From positions 62,001-126,000 of the forward strand of contig WGNR01000020.1 in assembly GCA_016124445.1 (NCBI GenBank): a DNA stretch of 64,000 nt. The letters run 5' to 3'. Of this stretch, positions 8,909 to 18,068 are shown piece after piece. This DNA is from a bacterium. GTDB lineage: Bacteria; Planctomycetota; Planctomycetia; Pirellulales; Pirellulaceae. Under the pieces are notes generated by a model. The model was not told the origin of the DNA. It did not search any database and worked only from the letters and a program-made list of their open reading frames with translations. The number at the start of each line of letters is the position of its first letter. Position 1 is the first letter of the stretch. Made by a program: the position numbers and the translations under genes.

Positions 8909-9962
8909 CAGCGTCTCTCCACGGAAATCCCAGCAGGATGAAATAAACCATCAGCAGGCCGCTGCAGAAAATGGCAACCGACTGCTTGGCGAGTACCGGG
9001 AGCGGTGACGGAGACACCCAGGCCTCGATCATGGCTGCCAGCGTGAACAACACCGCCGAAGCTCCCATCACCGGCAATGCTTGTTGCGATCCTAAGCGGA
9101 GTGAATCGATCCTTTCGTAGGCCACCCGCTTCGATTTGTCGTACAGACTTTCTTCGCCACGGGGTTGTTCGACTCTTTCGAGCGATTCTTGCTTGTGATA
9201 GGGGCTGATCAGGGAGAATCCGATCCGCAGTCCAGCGCCGGCCGCCAAGACAATCGCGGTCAGTTCAAAAGGACCGTGAGCCGTCACGAATTCAAAGAAG
9301 TGCTCGCTCACGTCGGGAGTAACACTCGGGCTAGCCATGTGTCCAAATGTTGCCCCCAGCACCGCGGCGTTGAAAAGCAGCACGCAGATACCGCCGATCA
9401 CCGTGATTCCGACGACGAAACATTTGATGCCGATACTTGTATTGTGCTCGATATAAAACGCCGCTCCCGAGGCGCGGGGCATAAAGTTGCTGGAACCGGG
9501 GGCGTTGGCATACATCTGCTCGAATTGATCGATCTGTTGGGCTCCAACGATATCGGCGGCGAAATTCGGAAAGCGATCTGGATTGGCGGCCATGTACCCG
9601 GCCAGCAGGAAGACGCTCCAGAAAAGCCAAAAGGTCAACTGCACGCAACGATCCTTAAAGATCTGCTGCGGAATCTGGAAGAACATGACATGTGCCACTC
9701 TCGACCAATCGACCTTCTTACTATGGTAAAGCTGCCCATGGGCTCGCCCGACCAACTTATGCAGGTAGTCGACAATGTTGGGAGGCAACTGGTAGCTGTC
9801 GGCCAGCGCCAAGTCGGCGCAGGCGGCTCGATAGAGGGCCGCGAAGCGAGCGACTTGCCGAGCACCAAGCGTCTTCTTGCGGGTATTGGACATCTGCGCG
9901 CACAGATTCTCCAGTTCCTGCCAGTAGACGCGGCGTTTCTCGATCAGTTGGGCAACTTTCAC
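8895..9962 (-). CDS. SpoIIM family membrane protein (stage II sporulation protein M-like)
   Basis: A 355-residue protein with a soluble helical N-terminal part (1-100) and about five membrane helices after residue 105. It includes the family's characteristic His-Gly element HGPFELTAIVLAAGAGLRIG (about 230-249). In Firmicutes SpoIIM belongs to the engulfment peptidoglycan machinery (DMP complex). SpoIIM-like proteins in non-sporulating phyla often sit next to RDD and MoxR genes, as here, with unknown function. It begins 14 bases after the RDD gene ends. Confidence 0.87.
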   Translation of the reverse strand: MKVAQLIEKRRVYWQELENLCAQMSNTRKKTLGARQVARFAALYRAACADLALADSYQLPPNIVDYLHKLVGRAHGQLYHSKKVDWSRVAHVMFFQIPQQIFKDRCVQLTFWLFWSVFLLAGYMAANPDRFPNFAADIVGAQQIDQFEQMYANAPGSSNFMPRASGAAFYIEHNTSIGIKCFVVGITVIGGICVLLFNAAVLGATFGHMASPSVTPDVSEHFFEFVTAHGPFELTAIVLAAGAGLRIGFSLISPYHKQESLERVEQPRGEESLYDKSKRVAYERIDSLRLGSQQALPVMGASAVLFTLAAMIEAWVSPSPLPVLAKQSVAIFCSGLLMVYFILLGFPWRDAVATR

Positions 9963-9976
9963 CGTCTGAGATCTTT

Positions 9977-10909
9977 CTAATTCGCACCGGCGGTCGATTG
10001 CGGACGCGGGTTTTGATAGGCCGAACGCTGATCCGGGTTTTGCAGCAACGTACTCTCGTCTTTGGTTCCATCAGCCGATTGACGAGAAAGGAACGTACGG
10101 TAGTACAATGCACAGAGTAGTAAATCGTAACTGGTATCTTCCGGCAGACCAAACTTCTCAAGCAGCGGCTGGGCCAGATGTCGGGCCATTTCCCGCCGCC
10201 GGGCAGTGGTGAAGTAACGCCGACGCTCGACATAGGCGGCCACCGCTTTGACCATGCTGCGCGGGGCGACAAAGTTCGCCGGGATATACTCTGCCAAAAG
10301 ACGGGCTCGATCGTCTTCGATCTTGGCGATCTTCATCAACCACGATCGATCCTCGATCACCACCATCGTGCCGGCGACCAGGTCACCGATTCGTTGAAAG
10401 CGGCTGTTGAAGACCGGAACGACCAGCGCGAACAGAAACGTCATCAAGACCGGATCAGGAGTACCCTCGCGCATCCAGGCGAATGGCAACGGTACCATCG
10501 GCCACATATCGACGTAACGGAACAGGTTTCGTACCGCGGACTGAAACAGATTGATCGGTTCCCCTTCGTCGGTCATCACGCGCAAGCTCAAGAGCCACTT
10601 GCCTGGCGTGGTACCGTTCCACCAGTACTCAAACGCCGCCATGTAAAACCAGTTGAAGAAGAACAACGAAAGTAGAATCAGGGCGCCTAACAGGTCTTCC
10701 AGACCTGCACTCGCGAGGGCACTGCCGATTCCTAACGCACCCAAAGCCAAGATAAAGGCAACGCAAATAGCAGCCCGAATCGCCAGATCCAATAGGAAGG
10801 CCATCAAGCGGCGGAAGGGGCCCGCCACCTGATAGTTGAATGCGATGTTCTCCGGCGTCACGACCTTGAATTGCGAGTCGATCGCCTCGGTGTTCCAGTG
10901 AGCTACCAT
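9977..10909 (-). CDS. RDD family membrane protein
   Basis: The 310-residue protein contains an RDD domain at about residues 20-170. Membrane helices lie at roughly 30-60, 65-95 and 125-150, with the Arg near the first helix (GPFRRLMAFLLDLAIRA) and the later TPGKWLLSLRV element. The C-terminal 130 residues are soluble and basic (ERRRYFTTARRREMARHL) and end in a polar tail. RDD proteins include Na+/H+ antiporters and many uncharacterised members. First gene of the seven-gene minus-strand cluster; a promoter should lie in 10910-11160, where I see no clear box. Confidence 0.88.
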   Translation of the reverse strand: MVAHWNTEAIDSQFKVVTPENIAFNYQVAGPFRRLMAFLLDLAIRAAICVAFILALGALGIGSALASAGLEDLLGALILLSLFFFNWFYMAAFEYWWNGTTPGKWLLSLRVMTDEGEPINLFQSAVRNLFRYVDMWPMVPLPFAWMREGTPDPVLMTFLFALVVPVFNSRFQRIGDLVAGTMVVIEDRSWLMKIAKIEDDRARLLAEYIPANFVAPRSMVKAVAAYVERRRYFTTARRREMARHLAQPLLEKFGLPEDTSYDLLLCALYYRTFLSRQSADGTKDESTLLQNPDQRSAYQNPRPQSTAGAN

Positions 10910-11162
10910 CGAGGAGCTTCTCTATCCTTGCTGGAGGGCGGCTTGCTTCGAAATTGCCGTCAGACGAGTCTGTTTCCAGTGTAATGCAACGCCCTCGGGG
11001 AAGACGAGGACTCGTCCCAGATTAATTGGTTTTCACCCCCCTCAATAGAGGTGAGCAAGAATTCCTGCCAATTCTTTACGCGATAAACAGTCCCAAGGTG
11101 GATCGATTAACCCACTTTATTATCTCGACATGCCGATTTCGGCCACGCAAAGCGGCTGGCAG

Positions 11163-12245
11163 CTATTCGCGGAACCAGCCGCGAAAATAGAAGTAAGCCA
11201 TCAGCGCGGCAGCCACGAACACCATGATTGCGATGCAGAGCTCGTAGCCATATTGCCATTTGAGTCCCGGCATTTCCTGAAAATTCATTCCGTAGACACC
11301 TGCAATGAAGCTCAGCGGAATGAATAGCGTGGCGATGATCGTGAGGGTTTTCATCACGTCGTTGGCACGCTGGCTGGTCAGGGCAAAGTGGAAATCCCGC
11401 ATGTCGGAGCAGATTTGCCGATAGGTATCGATCGCGTCGAGTAGCTGCGAAATGTGATCGTCCGCGTCGCGGAGGAACACCGTCGTATCGTCGGTGTAGC
11501 GCGTGAAACTGCTTCCCATCAGGTTGCGAATCGCTTCGCGGTGGGGAAGCAAATTGCGGCGAACCGTGAGAAGGTCACTGCTGATCCGTTGAATCTCGGG
11601 GATCAGGTTCGACGTATAGCCAGCCGACAGAGGGTCGTCGATCACGTCAAGACGATCGCCGAACGATTCGACCACCGGGAAATAGTGATCGATGACCGAA
11701 TCCATCATCGCGTAAGAAAGGTAATCAGCGCCCATCTGGCGAATCCGGCCGACCGCCTTCCGCAGGCGAGTTCGCACCGGTTCCAGGCGATCATGCTTGC
11801 TTTCTTCTTCGATGCTCAGAACGAAATTCTCGCCGACGACGATACTCAATTGCCGCGTGTCAAGACGCGGATCAAGCTCGACCATCCGCACCACAAGGAA
11901 GGTGTAGTCATCGTATTCTTCGGCCTTGGCCCGCTGATGCGGATGCAGGATGTCTTCGTAAACAAGCGGATGCAAGTCGAAGATCGCCGCCAATTGCTTC
12001 AATCGCGCCGTGTCGCCCAGGCCGTGCACATGGATCCAGGTCACATTGTACTTGTTCAGATACTTCCGAACGTCGTCTGCTTTCCGGATTTCCGCTTCGG
12101 TGAATTCGGTCGGACCAAATCCGATCACGTGAATATGGCTATGGCGTTCCTCATCCGGCTTGGTCGCGGTCCCGGGAGCCGAGCCAGGAGGTGTGCGGCG
12201 CTCAAAGGGCCGCCTCAGAAAATGCAGGTCAATCGGCAACTTCAT
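11163..12245 (-). CDS. corA: CorA family magnesium/cobalt transporter
   Basis: A 360-residue protein with the CorA layout. A large cytoplasmic alpha/beta domain (1-290) is followed by two C-terminal membrane helices, with the selectivity-filter motif GMN at 319-321 (YGMNF) at the end of the first. The short periplasmic loop EMPGLKW and the final helix end in an arginine-containing tail. CorA pentamers admit Mg2+ (and Co2+/Ni2+) down the membrane potential. The start ATG overlaps the end of the sulfatase gene (ATGA), so the two are likely co-transcribed, although no functional link is obvious. Confidence 0.95.
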   Translation of the reverse strand: MKLPIDLHFLRRPFERRTPPGSAPGTATKPDEERHSHIHVIGFGPTEFTEAEIRKADDVRKYLNKYNVTWIHVHGLGDTARLKQLAAIFDLHPLVYEDILHPHQRAKAEEYDDYTFLVVRMVELDPRLDTRQLSIVVGENFVLSIEEESKHDRLEPVRTRLRKAVGRIRQMGADYLSYAMMDSVIDHYFPVVESFGDRLDVIDDPLSAGYTSNLIPEIQRISSDLLTVRRNLLPHREAIRNLMGSSFTRYTDDTTVFLRDADDHISQLLDAIDTYRQICSDMRDFHFALTSQRANDVMKTLTIIATLFIPLSFIAGVYGMNFQEMPGLKWQYGYELCIAIMVFVAAALMAYFYFRGWFRE

Positions 12246-13699
12246 GGTTTCGTGGCATCCTTGGCCTTGGATAGAAGTTTGGAGACGATTTCCGGTTTCT
12301 GCGAAGCCAGGTTCTTAAGTGGATCGGCCGATTCATGAATATCGTACAACTCGATGCCGCTCGGCTTGCCTCCCTTCATGCGCGTAATCAGGCGATACTG
12401 CGGATCGCGGACGCTTACCTGGCCGCCACTCCAGAAGCTGATTGCCGCATCGCGGACCGAATCCTTCTCTCCTTTGAGCACCGGTACCTGGCTGATGCCG
12501 TCTAAAGGATACTCGGTCTTGGCGAACTTCGGCTGGCAGAGATCGACCAGTGTCGGGAAGATATCGAGCGTTTCTGCCAGCGCACTGGTGATACGGCCCT
12601 GGTCGGTCATTCCTGGCACGTGAATCATCAGCGGGCTGTTGAGGGCACGTTCCTGCGACGTGTGCTTCCCCCAAACTTGGCTGTCGCCCAGGTGCCAGCC
12701 GTGATCTCCCCAAACCACCACGATGGTCGACTTGTCGAGACCGGTCTTGTGGAGCGCTGCCAGGACCTTGCCAATCTGACGATCGGTATAGCGCGCGCAA
12801 GCCAGGTACGCCTTCCTGGCGGTGACCTGGTCTTCGATCGCCAGCGGCCTGGTTTTGGGGAATGCCATTTTGTAGCGATAGAACTCACCCGAATTCTGCC
12901 AATAGTCGGTCTCAGGCTTCTCGGGATGAGGGGCTGATTGAATGTCCATCGCATCGACCGCTTCCCAGTCCTTCCGCGTGGCGACAAATGGCAAATGCGG
13001 CTTGAAGAAGCCCAGGCCCATGAAAAACCGTTCGCCTGATTTACTGAACGTGTCGAGCTTTTCGATCGCCGTTTGGGCCATTTGACCGTCTGGCAGGTCG
13101 GTATCTTCCTCGGCAGTGAACTCCATCAAATCTTGGTGACCTTGGCCATCTTCACGATGCTTGCCGTCGGCATAGGCGAAAAAGATGCCCCACCCGCGTT
13201 TCCAACTTCCGTATGGGGTAGCCAGATCGTCCCAGGCATGCGGGACCTCGTCGTGTCCGTCTCCTTTGCCGTTGTAAGCGTAGACTTTGCCGTCCGCCGT
13301 ATGCGAGATCTTGCCGATCAACGTGGTGTGATAGCCACTGCGGCGAAACAATTCGGGCAACGACTGAGCCCCGGGCAGTTGATCTGCCGATAGCTGGGAC
13401 TTACCGCCATAGAAAGCACCGTTGCCCATTCCATCCGATTTGGCCGGGCTGCGACCTGTGAGCAGGGCATACCGCGAAGCACCGCAAGTTGGGACCTGCA
13501 CGAAGTGATTGCGAAACAAGACGGAACTTTCCGCCAACTTGTCCAATGTGGGCGTTACCGAAGGAGAACGTCCCAGCACGCCCAGCTCTGGCCGCAGGTC
13601 GTCGACAGCGATGAACAGGACGTTGTAGTTGTTCTCGGCACGAACAGGCCCCACGAGGGCGAAAACCAGCAGGACAGGGAGTATGGCGATGCGAAGCAT
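12242..13699 (-). CDS. Secreted sulfatase (iduronate-2-sulfatase-like)
   Basis: The start at 13699 is chosen because it opens a clean signal peptide (MLRIAILPVLLVFALVGPVRA). The 485-residue enzyme has the type I sulfatase metal site VDDLRPELG (about 32-40) and the core motif CGASR (Cys72), whose Cys is converted to formylglycine in active enzymes. Later metal-site residues WGDHGWHLGD are typical of the iduronate-2-sulfatase subgroup. Planctomycetes use such enzymes to strip sulfate from algal polysaccharides. The four-base overlap with corA suggests one transcript. Substrate cannot be read from the sequence. Confidence 0.92.
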   Translation of the reverse strand: MLRIAILPVLLVFALVGPVRAENNYNVLFIAVDDLRPELGVLGRSPSVTPTLDKLAESSVLFRNHFVQVPTCGASRYALLTGRSPAKSDGMGNGAFYGGKSQLSADQLPGAQSLPELFRRSGYHTTLIGKISHTADGKVYAYNGKGDGHDEVPHAWDDLATPYGSWKRGWGIFFAYADGKHREDGQGHQDLMEFTAEEDTDLPDGQMAQTAIEKLDTFSKSGERFFMGLGFFKPHLPFVATRKDWEAVDAMDIQSAPHPEKPETDYWQNSGEFYRYKMAFPKTRPLAIEDQVTARKAYLACARYTDRQIGKVLAALHKTGLDKSTIVVVWGDHGWHLGDSQVWGKHTSQERALNSPLMIHVPGMTDQGRITSALAETLDIFPTLVDLCQPKFAKTEYPLDGISQVPVLKGEKDSVRDAAISFWSGGQVSVRDPQYRLITRMKGGKPSGIELYDIHESADPLKNLASQKPEIVSKLLSKAKDATKP

Positions 13700-13845
13700 G
13701 GCAATCTCTTGTTTTTCGAGGGATCTTATGTGCTTCATAACTAATCGAACTTGCTGTCGGATACAAGGTTACGACCGCTAGGCTCTAGTCCCTCAGGCCT
13801 CATTTCGGTAGGCTTAATTAAGTAAGTAAAGAAGGCTGCGGGGGC

Positions 13846-15078
13846 ATGTTTTTGCGATGTGAATCGACGACCGCGGCTTCAATTCTGGGAATCTGGCACG
13901 TGGCAACGGACTCCGCCAATCGGAACGAATCGAGCGATCTGTCGGGCAAGCGTGTCGCACTAGTTGGCAAGCTGGCCGGTATGACGCGGCGCGAAGTGTT
14001 TGCAGCATTACGCCAGGTCGATGCCATTCCCAGCGAGAAGCTGGACGAACGGGTCGATTTGGTGGTTTTCGGTGAAGATGATCTGACCGGTATCAGTGAC
14101 CCAGCCATCTCGACCCAATTGCAAGCCAAGGCCGCCCAGGGCGATTTGCAGTTCATCAGCGAGACCACACTATGGCAGTGGTTGGGTTTGATCGAACCGC
14201 ATCAAAAGCTTCACCGTCTCTATACGCCTGCCATGTTGTCTGATTTGCTGGGCGTTTCGCAGTCGATCATTCGCCGTTGGCATCGCCGTGGTCTGATCGT
14301 GCCCGCTCGCCAGGTCCGCAGCCTCCCTTATTTCGACTACCGAGAGGTTTCGACGGCCAAGCAATTGGCCGCGATGCTCGCCTCGGGCATGTCGCCAGAT
14401 CGGATCGAGCGGCAGTTGTCGGCGATCTCGCAGTACCTGCCGGACGTCCAGCGGCCGCTGGTGCAGCTTTCGGTGATGGTCGAAGGGCGCGACATTCTGC
14501 TGCGGCAAGGGGAAGGGCTCGTCGAACCCGGCGGGCAGATGCGGTTCGACTTCGATCGCGAAGAAGCAGAAGAAGACGTTTTTCAAGTCGTCGATCCTGG
14601 GAACGACCAGCCAGAAACGGCCGACCAATGGGATGCCAGGGCTGCCGATTACGAGGACGACGAACAACTCGACGAAGCGATCCGTTGCCTTCGATCGGCC
14701 ATAGCAGTAGGCGGACCGAGTGCCGAACGATCGTTTCGACTGGCGGAACTCCTTTATCGCGCCGGCTACCTGGATGGAGCGATCGAACGCTATCACATGG
14801 CGATTGAACTCGACCCTGAGATGATCGAGGCGCGAGCCAATCTGGGCTGCGTTCTGGCCGAATCAGGGCAACTTGTCGAGGCGACGACTGCCCTGCGTGA
14901 AGCGATCGAGGTTTACGACGACTACTGCGACGCGCATTTTCACCTGGCGAGAACGCTTGACGAACTTGGCCGCCAGCGCGAAGCGACTGTCCACTGGGAA
15001 AAATGCCTCGCGCTGAATCCCGATTCTCCGTGGGCCGATGAAGCCTACGCCCGGCTTTATCCGGACGAGGCTTCGTAG
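13846..15078 (+). CDS. BRCT-like / MerR-type HTH / TPR protein
   Basis: Domains in order: a BRCT-like region (about residues 30-118: SGKRVALVGKLAGMTRREV, then ISETTLWQWLGL), a MerR-type winged helix-turn-helix (about 123-180: YTPAMLSDLLGVSQ, IIRRWHRRGLI), an acidic linker (about 215-265) and three or more tetratricopeptide repeats (about 268-400). MerR-TPR fusions are known in planctomycetes and delta-proteobacteria. A BRCT-like N-terminus, as found in ligase and repair factors, is less usual. A GTG at 13900 is an alternative start nearer to the BRCT fold. Probably a DNA-binding regulator or scaffold. It is divergent from the sulfatase-corA pair. Confidence 0.8.
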   Translation: MFLRCESTTAASILGIWHVATDSANRNESSDLSGKRVALVGKLAGMTRREVFAALRQVDAIPSEKLDERVDLVVFGEDDLTGISDPAISTQLQAKAAQGDLQFISETTLWQWLGLIEPHQKLHRLYTPAMLSDLLGVSQSIIRRWHRRGLIVPARQVRSLPYFDYREVSTAKQLAAMLASGMSPDRIERQLSAISQYLPDVQRPLVQLSVMVEGRDILLRQGEGLVEPGGQMRFDFDREEAEEDVFQVVDPGNDQPETADQWDARAADYEDDEQLDEAIRCLRSAIAVGGPSAERSFRLAELLYRAGYLDGAIERYHMAIELDPEMIEARANLGCVLAESGQLVEATTALREAIEVYDDYCDAHFHLARTLDELGRQREATVHWEKCLALNPDSPWADEAYARLYPDEAS

Positions 15079-15100
15079 CGTTGTCTTGCGGTCTGGCGGC

Positions 15101-16225
15101 TCAGTTGCCGATATTCACATCGAGCCCGGTCAATTCCGACTCGAGTTCTTCGGCCCCTTCGGGCGTCGCCCCGGTTTGCCAGAGGTAGAGATTCTTCAGC
15201 TTCGTCAGATTGGCCAGAACTTCGATCCCCTTGTCGGTGACCTTGGTCCCGTACAGATTCAAGTATTCCAGGTTCGTCAAGGGAACCAGGTAGATCAGCG
15301 CGGCGTCGGTCACGTTCGTCTTGGCCAAGTTCAGCCGGCGTAGATCTGGCAGACCGACGAGTTGCTTGACTCCTTCGTCGGTGATGTTGGTCCCGCGAGC
15401 ATTAATTTCAATTACGTGATTCAGGTTGCGAACCAGCGCCAAGGTTTTGTCGTCGATCGGCTTGTCGCTCAAGTGGAACGAAATGACCTTCTCGTCCGAG
15501 CCCTGGGCCAACACGTTCACTCGACCACCGCTGGCGGTGATCTGCTTGATTGCTTCGGCCTCGGTCGCTTCGTCGACCGGTTTCCAGGGGTGGGCTTTGA
15601 CGATTTCGATGACCTGGAGTTGAACCTTGATGGCGTCGGCCATGGTTTTACGCAGCTTCGTCGACAGTTCGGCTTGAACTTCTGCCTTGATTTCAGCCTT
15701 CAGCTTGTCCAGTGCTGCCTTGTCCAGCACGAGGCCTTCTGCTTTGGGGGCTTCCTCTTTCATTGGCTCAGGCATCGGCTTCGGTTCCGGTGCAGGTTCC
15801 GCTTTGGCCAGTTCGGCTGGCAGCTTGCCGGCGGTGATGTTGTCGGCGAAGGTCGGGGACTTATCGTTGTCCTTCGCGACCTTGGCGGCTTTGACCTTTT
15901 CCAGCGCGGCGGCGACTTCTGCGGTGGCCTTGTCCTTTTCCTTCTCGATGCGTTCCTTGCCGAAGTTCGCTTTGTCAAGCAGTTCGTCCAGCGCGGCACC
16001 GTAGGCGTTGCGTTCCTTCTTGCTTTGACCGTCGATGTGGCAGACGTTGCACTTGGCCGCGGTAGCAGCCGCCGCGAACTTCTTGGCTGGCTCCTCCTTT
16101 GGCTCGGCAGGGATGACCTTCTCGTTGAATACTTCCCAGAAGAATGGGATAGCATGCGCCGGTCGGGCCAAAAGGCCAACGCTCAGCAGGGCGAACAGGG
16201 CGGTAAACAAAACTCGGAGAAACAT
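15101..16225 (-). CDS. Secreted leucine-rich-repeat protein with a CxxCH heme-type motif
   Basis: The start at 16225 has a good ribosome binding site (GAGG) and a signal peptide ending RPAHA. Features of the 374-residue protein: a CxxCH motif (CNVCH, 59-63) as in c-type cytochromes; an Ala/Lys/Glu-rich helical or coiled stretch (about 85-150); a Pro/Glu-rich linker; and a C-terminal block of leucine-rich repeats (about 240-370) of the type LxxLxxLNLxxTxVTDxGL. Planctomycetes carry many fusions of cytochrome-like domains with repeat modules. Whether heme is bound is not proven, since only the motif and a short following segment are visible. Extracytoplasmic location is inferred from the signal peptide. 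Confidence 0.82.
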   Translation of the reverse strand: MFLRVLFTALFALLSVGLLARPAHAIPFFWEVFNEKVIPAEPKEEPAKKFAAAATAAKCNVCHIDGQSKKERNAYGAALDELLDKANFGKERIEKEKDKATAEVAAALEKVKAAKVAKDNDKSPTFADNITAGKLPAELAKAEPAPEPKPMPEPMKEEAPKAEGLVLDKAALDKLKAEIKAEVQAELSTKLRKTMADAIKVQLQVIEIVKAHPWKPVDEATEAEAIKQITASGGRVNVLAQGSDEKVISFHLSDKPIDDKTLALVRNLNHVIEINARGTNITDEGVKQLVGLPDLRRLNLAKTNVTDAALIYLVPLTNLEYLNLYGTKVTDKGIEVLANLTKLKNLYLWQTGATPEGAEELESELTGLDVNIGN

Positions 16226-16462
16226 CGATCTACCTCGAGAGTGCATGACAGTCGAATCGTTTGAGTCTGGCAGGACCAAACCGCTTTTAGGCAAGCCCTT
16301 GCGTAGTCTGGCAAATTGGGCAGGATATTACGATTCTGGCCCGCAAAATCGTCAGATGCAAGTAAGAAGGCCAATTCGACGCCAAGGCTTAATCCAACCA
16401 AGAACGGTTGCGCCGGTTGACGTTCGAAATCTTCCATGCGGCCAAGGTAGGAGGCAAATATT

Positions 16463-16488
16463 AAAAAAAGGAGTGCCTCGGGCACTCC
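16463..16488 (-). terminator. Rho-independent terminator of the inositol-phosphate synthase gene
   Basis: On the minus strand a perfect 8-bp stem GGAGTGCC/GGCACTCC with a 3-base loop is followed directly by seven T residues. It lies 26 bases past the stop codon of the gene at 16515-17717. Confidence 0.92.
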
Positions 16489-16514
16489 TGATTTGATTCT
16501 TCCTCTTTCGAATC

Positions 16515-17717
16515 CTAGCTCTTGAGCGATTCGGTCCAGGCTTCGAGCATGGCAAACTGGCGGGCGAAATCATTTTCTTCCGTCCCCAGCGGCGATTTGA
16601 AGAAGCAGGCCAGTTGCGTTTGCAAACCGCTGCCACCGTGACGCTGGGCCAGGTCGGCGAAACGGGCCAGGTCGATCACCAGCGGAGCGGCCAGCAACGA
16701 ATCGCACCCTTGCCAGATAAACTGCATGACCATCGGCGTGCCGAGGAAACCTTGGAAGTGGATATGATCCCAAGCGGTCTTCCAGTCTCCCATGCTGTCG
16801 ATGTTTTCGATCGTGACCAGCGTTTGCGGAGTGTAGCCGAAGATCTTGCTGAGCAGCCGATCCTTGCTGACTGCTTTGGTTTTTTTGTTCTCAGGATCGT
16901 CCAACACCTTGGCATCCATGTTACCGAAGATGTTGTGCCCGACCCAGCTCATGACCTTCAGGTTCCGCTGGGCGAACATCGGAGCAAGCGTGCTCTTGAG
17001 CAGCGTTTCGCCTGTCTTGCCATCGTGCCCCATGTGGCACACTTTTTGGGAGTTCGCCAAGTCTTCGATCGCCGGCAGGGCGGTCCCGAGCGATGGGGTG
17101 AAATTGATGAACGGGTAACCCAATTCGAGCGTGGCGATACCATACAGCGAGCTGGCCGGCAGTCGGCAACCGGCCTCGCTCAATAGCGGCTGAAGTTCTT
17201 TCCAGGTGGCGGGAAACTGGTCGGCGTCCACCGATGGTTCCGTTGACGAGACGTTGACCACGACCACGTTGTCCAGCTTGTTCGCTTTGGCGAAGTCGGC
17301 GATGTGCCCCTTCAGCCGATCGACCGCACCACGAGCCGTTTCTTGAAGTTGGACCAGCTTTTCGTCGGCCAGACTGGTGATCATCTTGCCGACATTGATC
17401 AGCGTGCCGTCCTGGATGTTGGCATCAAGCGCCGTGAGGTCATCTTTCAGCTTCTCGACCAACCGGCCATCGATCGCGCGGCTCTCGAAGACCATCTTGT
17501 AGGCTTCGTCCAGAAGGCTGGTGCTGCGGATATCGTGCCCGCCGATGACGATATCGTCCCAGGCGGCCAGATCCAAGTGCGAGAACTGCGGGAGTTCGCT
17601 GACCAGGCCGACGTTTTCAGTCAGGCCTTTCTTCAGCGCGAGCAGACCAACAATCGAGGTCGTGGCGACGCCACCTTTGGCGCCAATCAGCCAGATCCCA
17701 GTTCGTGAGCTTGCCAT
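16515..17717 (-). CDS. ino1: Inositol-3-phosphate synthase (myo-inositol-1-phosphate synthase)
   Basis: A 400-residue protein of the Inos-1-P synthase family. The N-terminal NAD-binding element is IGAKGGVATTSIVGLLAL (about 11-28). A central segment LELGYPFINFTPS and GHDGKTGETLLKS, corresponding to the conserved active-site region of the family, lies near residues 200-245. The enzyme turns glucose-6-phosphate into myo-inositol-1-phosphate, the first step to inositol lipids or compatible solutes. The length is close to the bacterial/archaeal form. It is divergently arranged with the aminotransferase gene and ends at a strong terminator. It has no other inositol gene beside it. Confidence 0.93.
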   Translation of the reverse strand: MASSRTGIWLIGAKGGVATTSIVGLLALKKGLTENVGLVSELPQFSHLDLAAWDDIVIGGHDIRSTSLLDEAYKMVFESRAIDGRLVEKLKDDLTALDANIQDGTLINVGKMITSLADEKLVQLQETARGAVDRLKGHIADFAKANKLDNVVVVNVSSTEPSVDADQFPATWKELQPLLSEAGCRLPASSLYGIATLELGYPFINFTPSLGTALPAIEDLANSQKVCHMGHDGKTGETLLKSTLAPMFAQRNLKVMSWVGHNIFGNMDAKVLDDPENKKTKAVSKDRLLSKIFGYTPQTLVTIENIDSMGDWKTAWDHIHFQGFLGTPMVMQFIWQGCDSLLAAPLVIDLARFADLAQRHGGSGLQTQLACFFKSPLGTEENDFARQFAMLEAWTESLKS

Positions 17718-18068
17718 CTAACGGGTACTTTCCAATCGAAATCCAGATTATCGGTTCCTCGCGCGGTAATTTGGCCCTGGCAATCGCGGAATCGGCCGAT
17801 CCACGCAGACGCAATAGCTTAGGTTTCAAATCCGCAGGCGGGTGAGTCGTCTTGCCAGGTGGGCAGCGCAAGGGGAGGTGAAGCCTACCATTATGATTGG
17901 TTTGGGCGCCAAATTCACCCCGTCAAACGACTTGGTTTCGGAAGATTCCGCAGCATTTTTCCGAACTTGGGGCATATCTGCCGCCCAGGCGAACTATTAG
18001 ACCCGTCGCGCATCTCGTAAAATGAACTCGTTTTTCCCCCTTTCACCTCGCTTACCCATTGGAAGAGT
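17718..18068. other. Divergent intergenic region (351 bp)
   Basis: This separates the minus-strand inositol-phosphate synthase from the plus-strand aminotransferase and should hold both promoters. I see no convincing -35/-10 pair, RNA gene or repeat. A purine-rich GGAAGAG ends two bases before the aminotransferase ATG, unusually close for a ribosome binding site. Confidence 0.5.
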
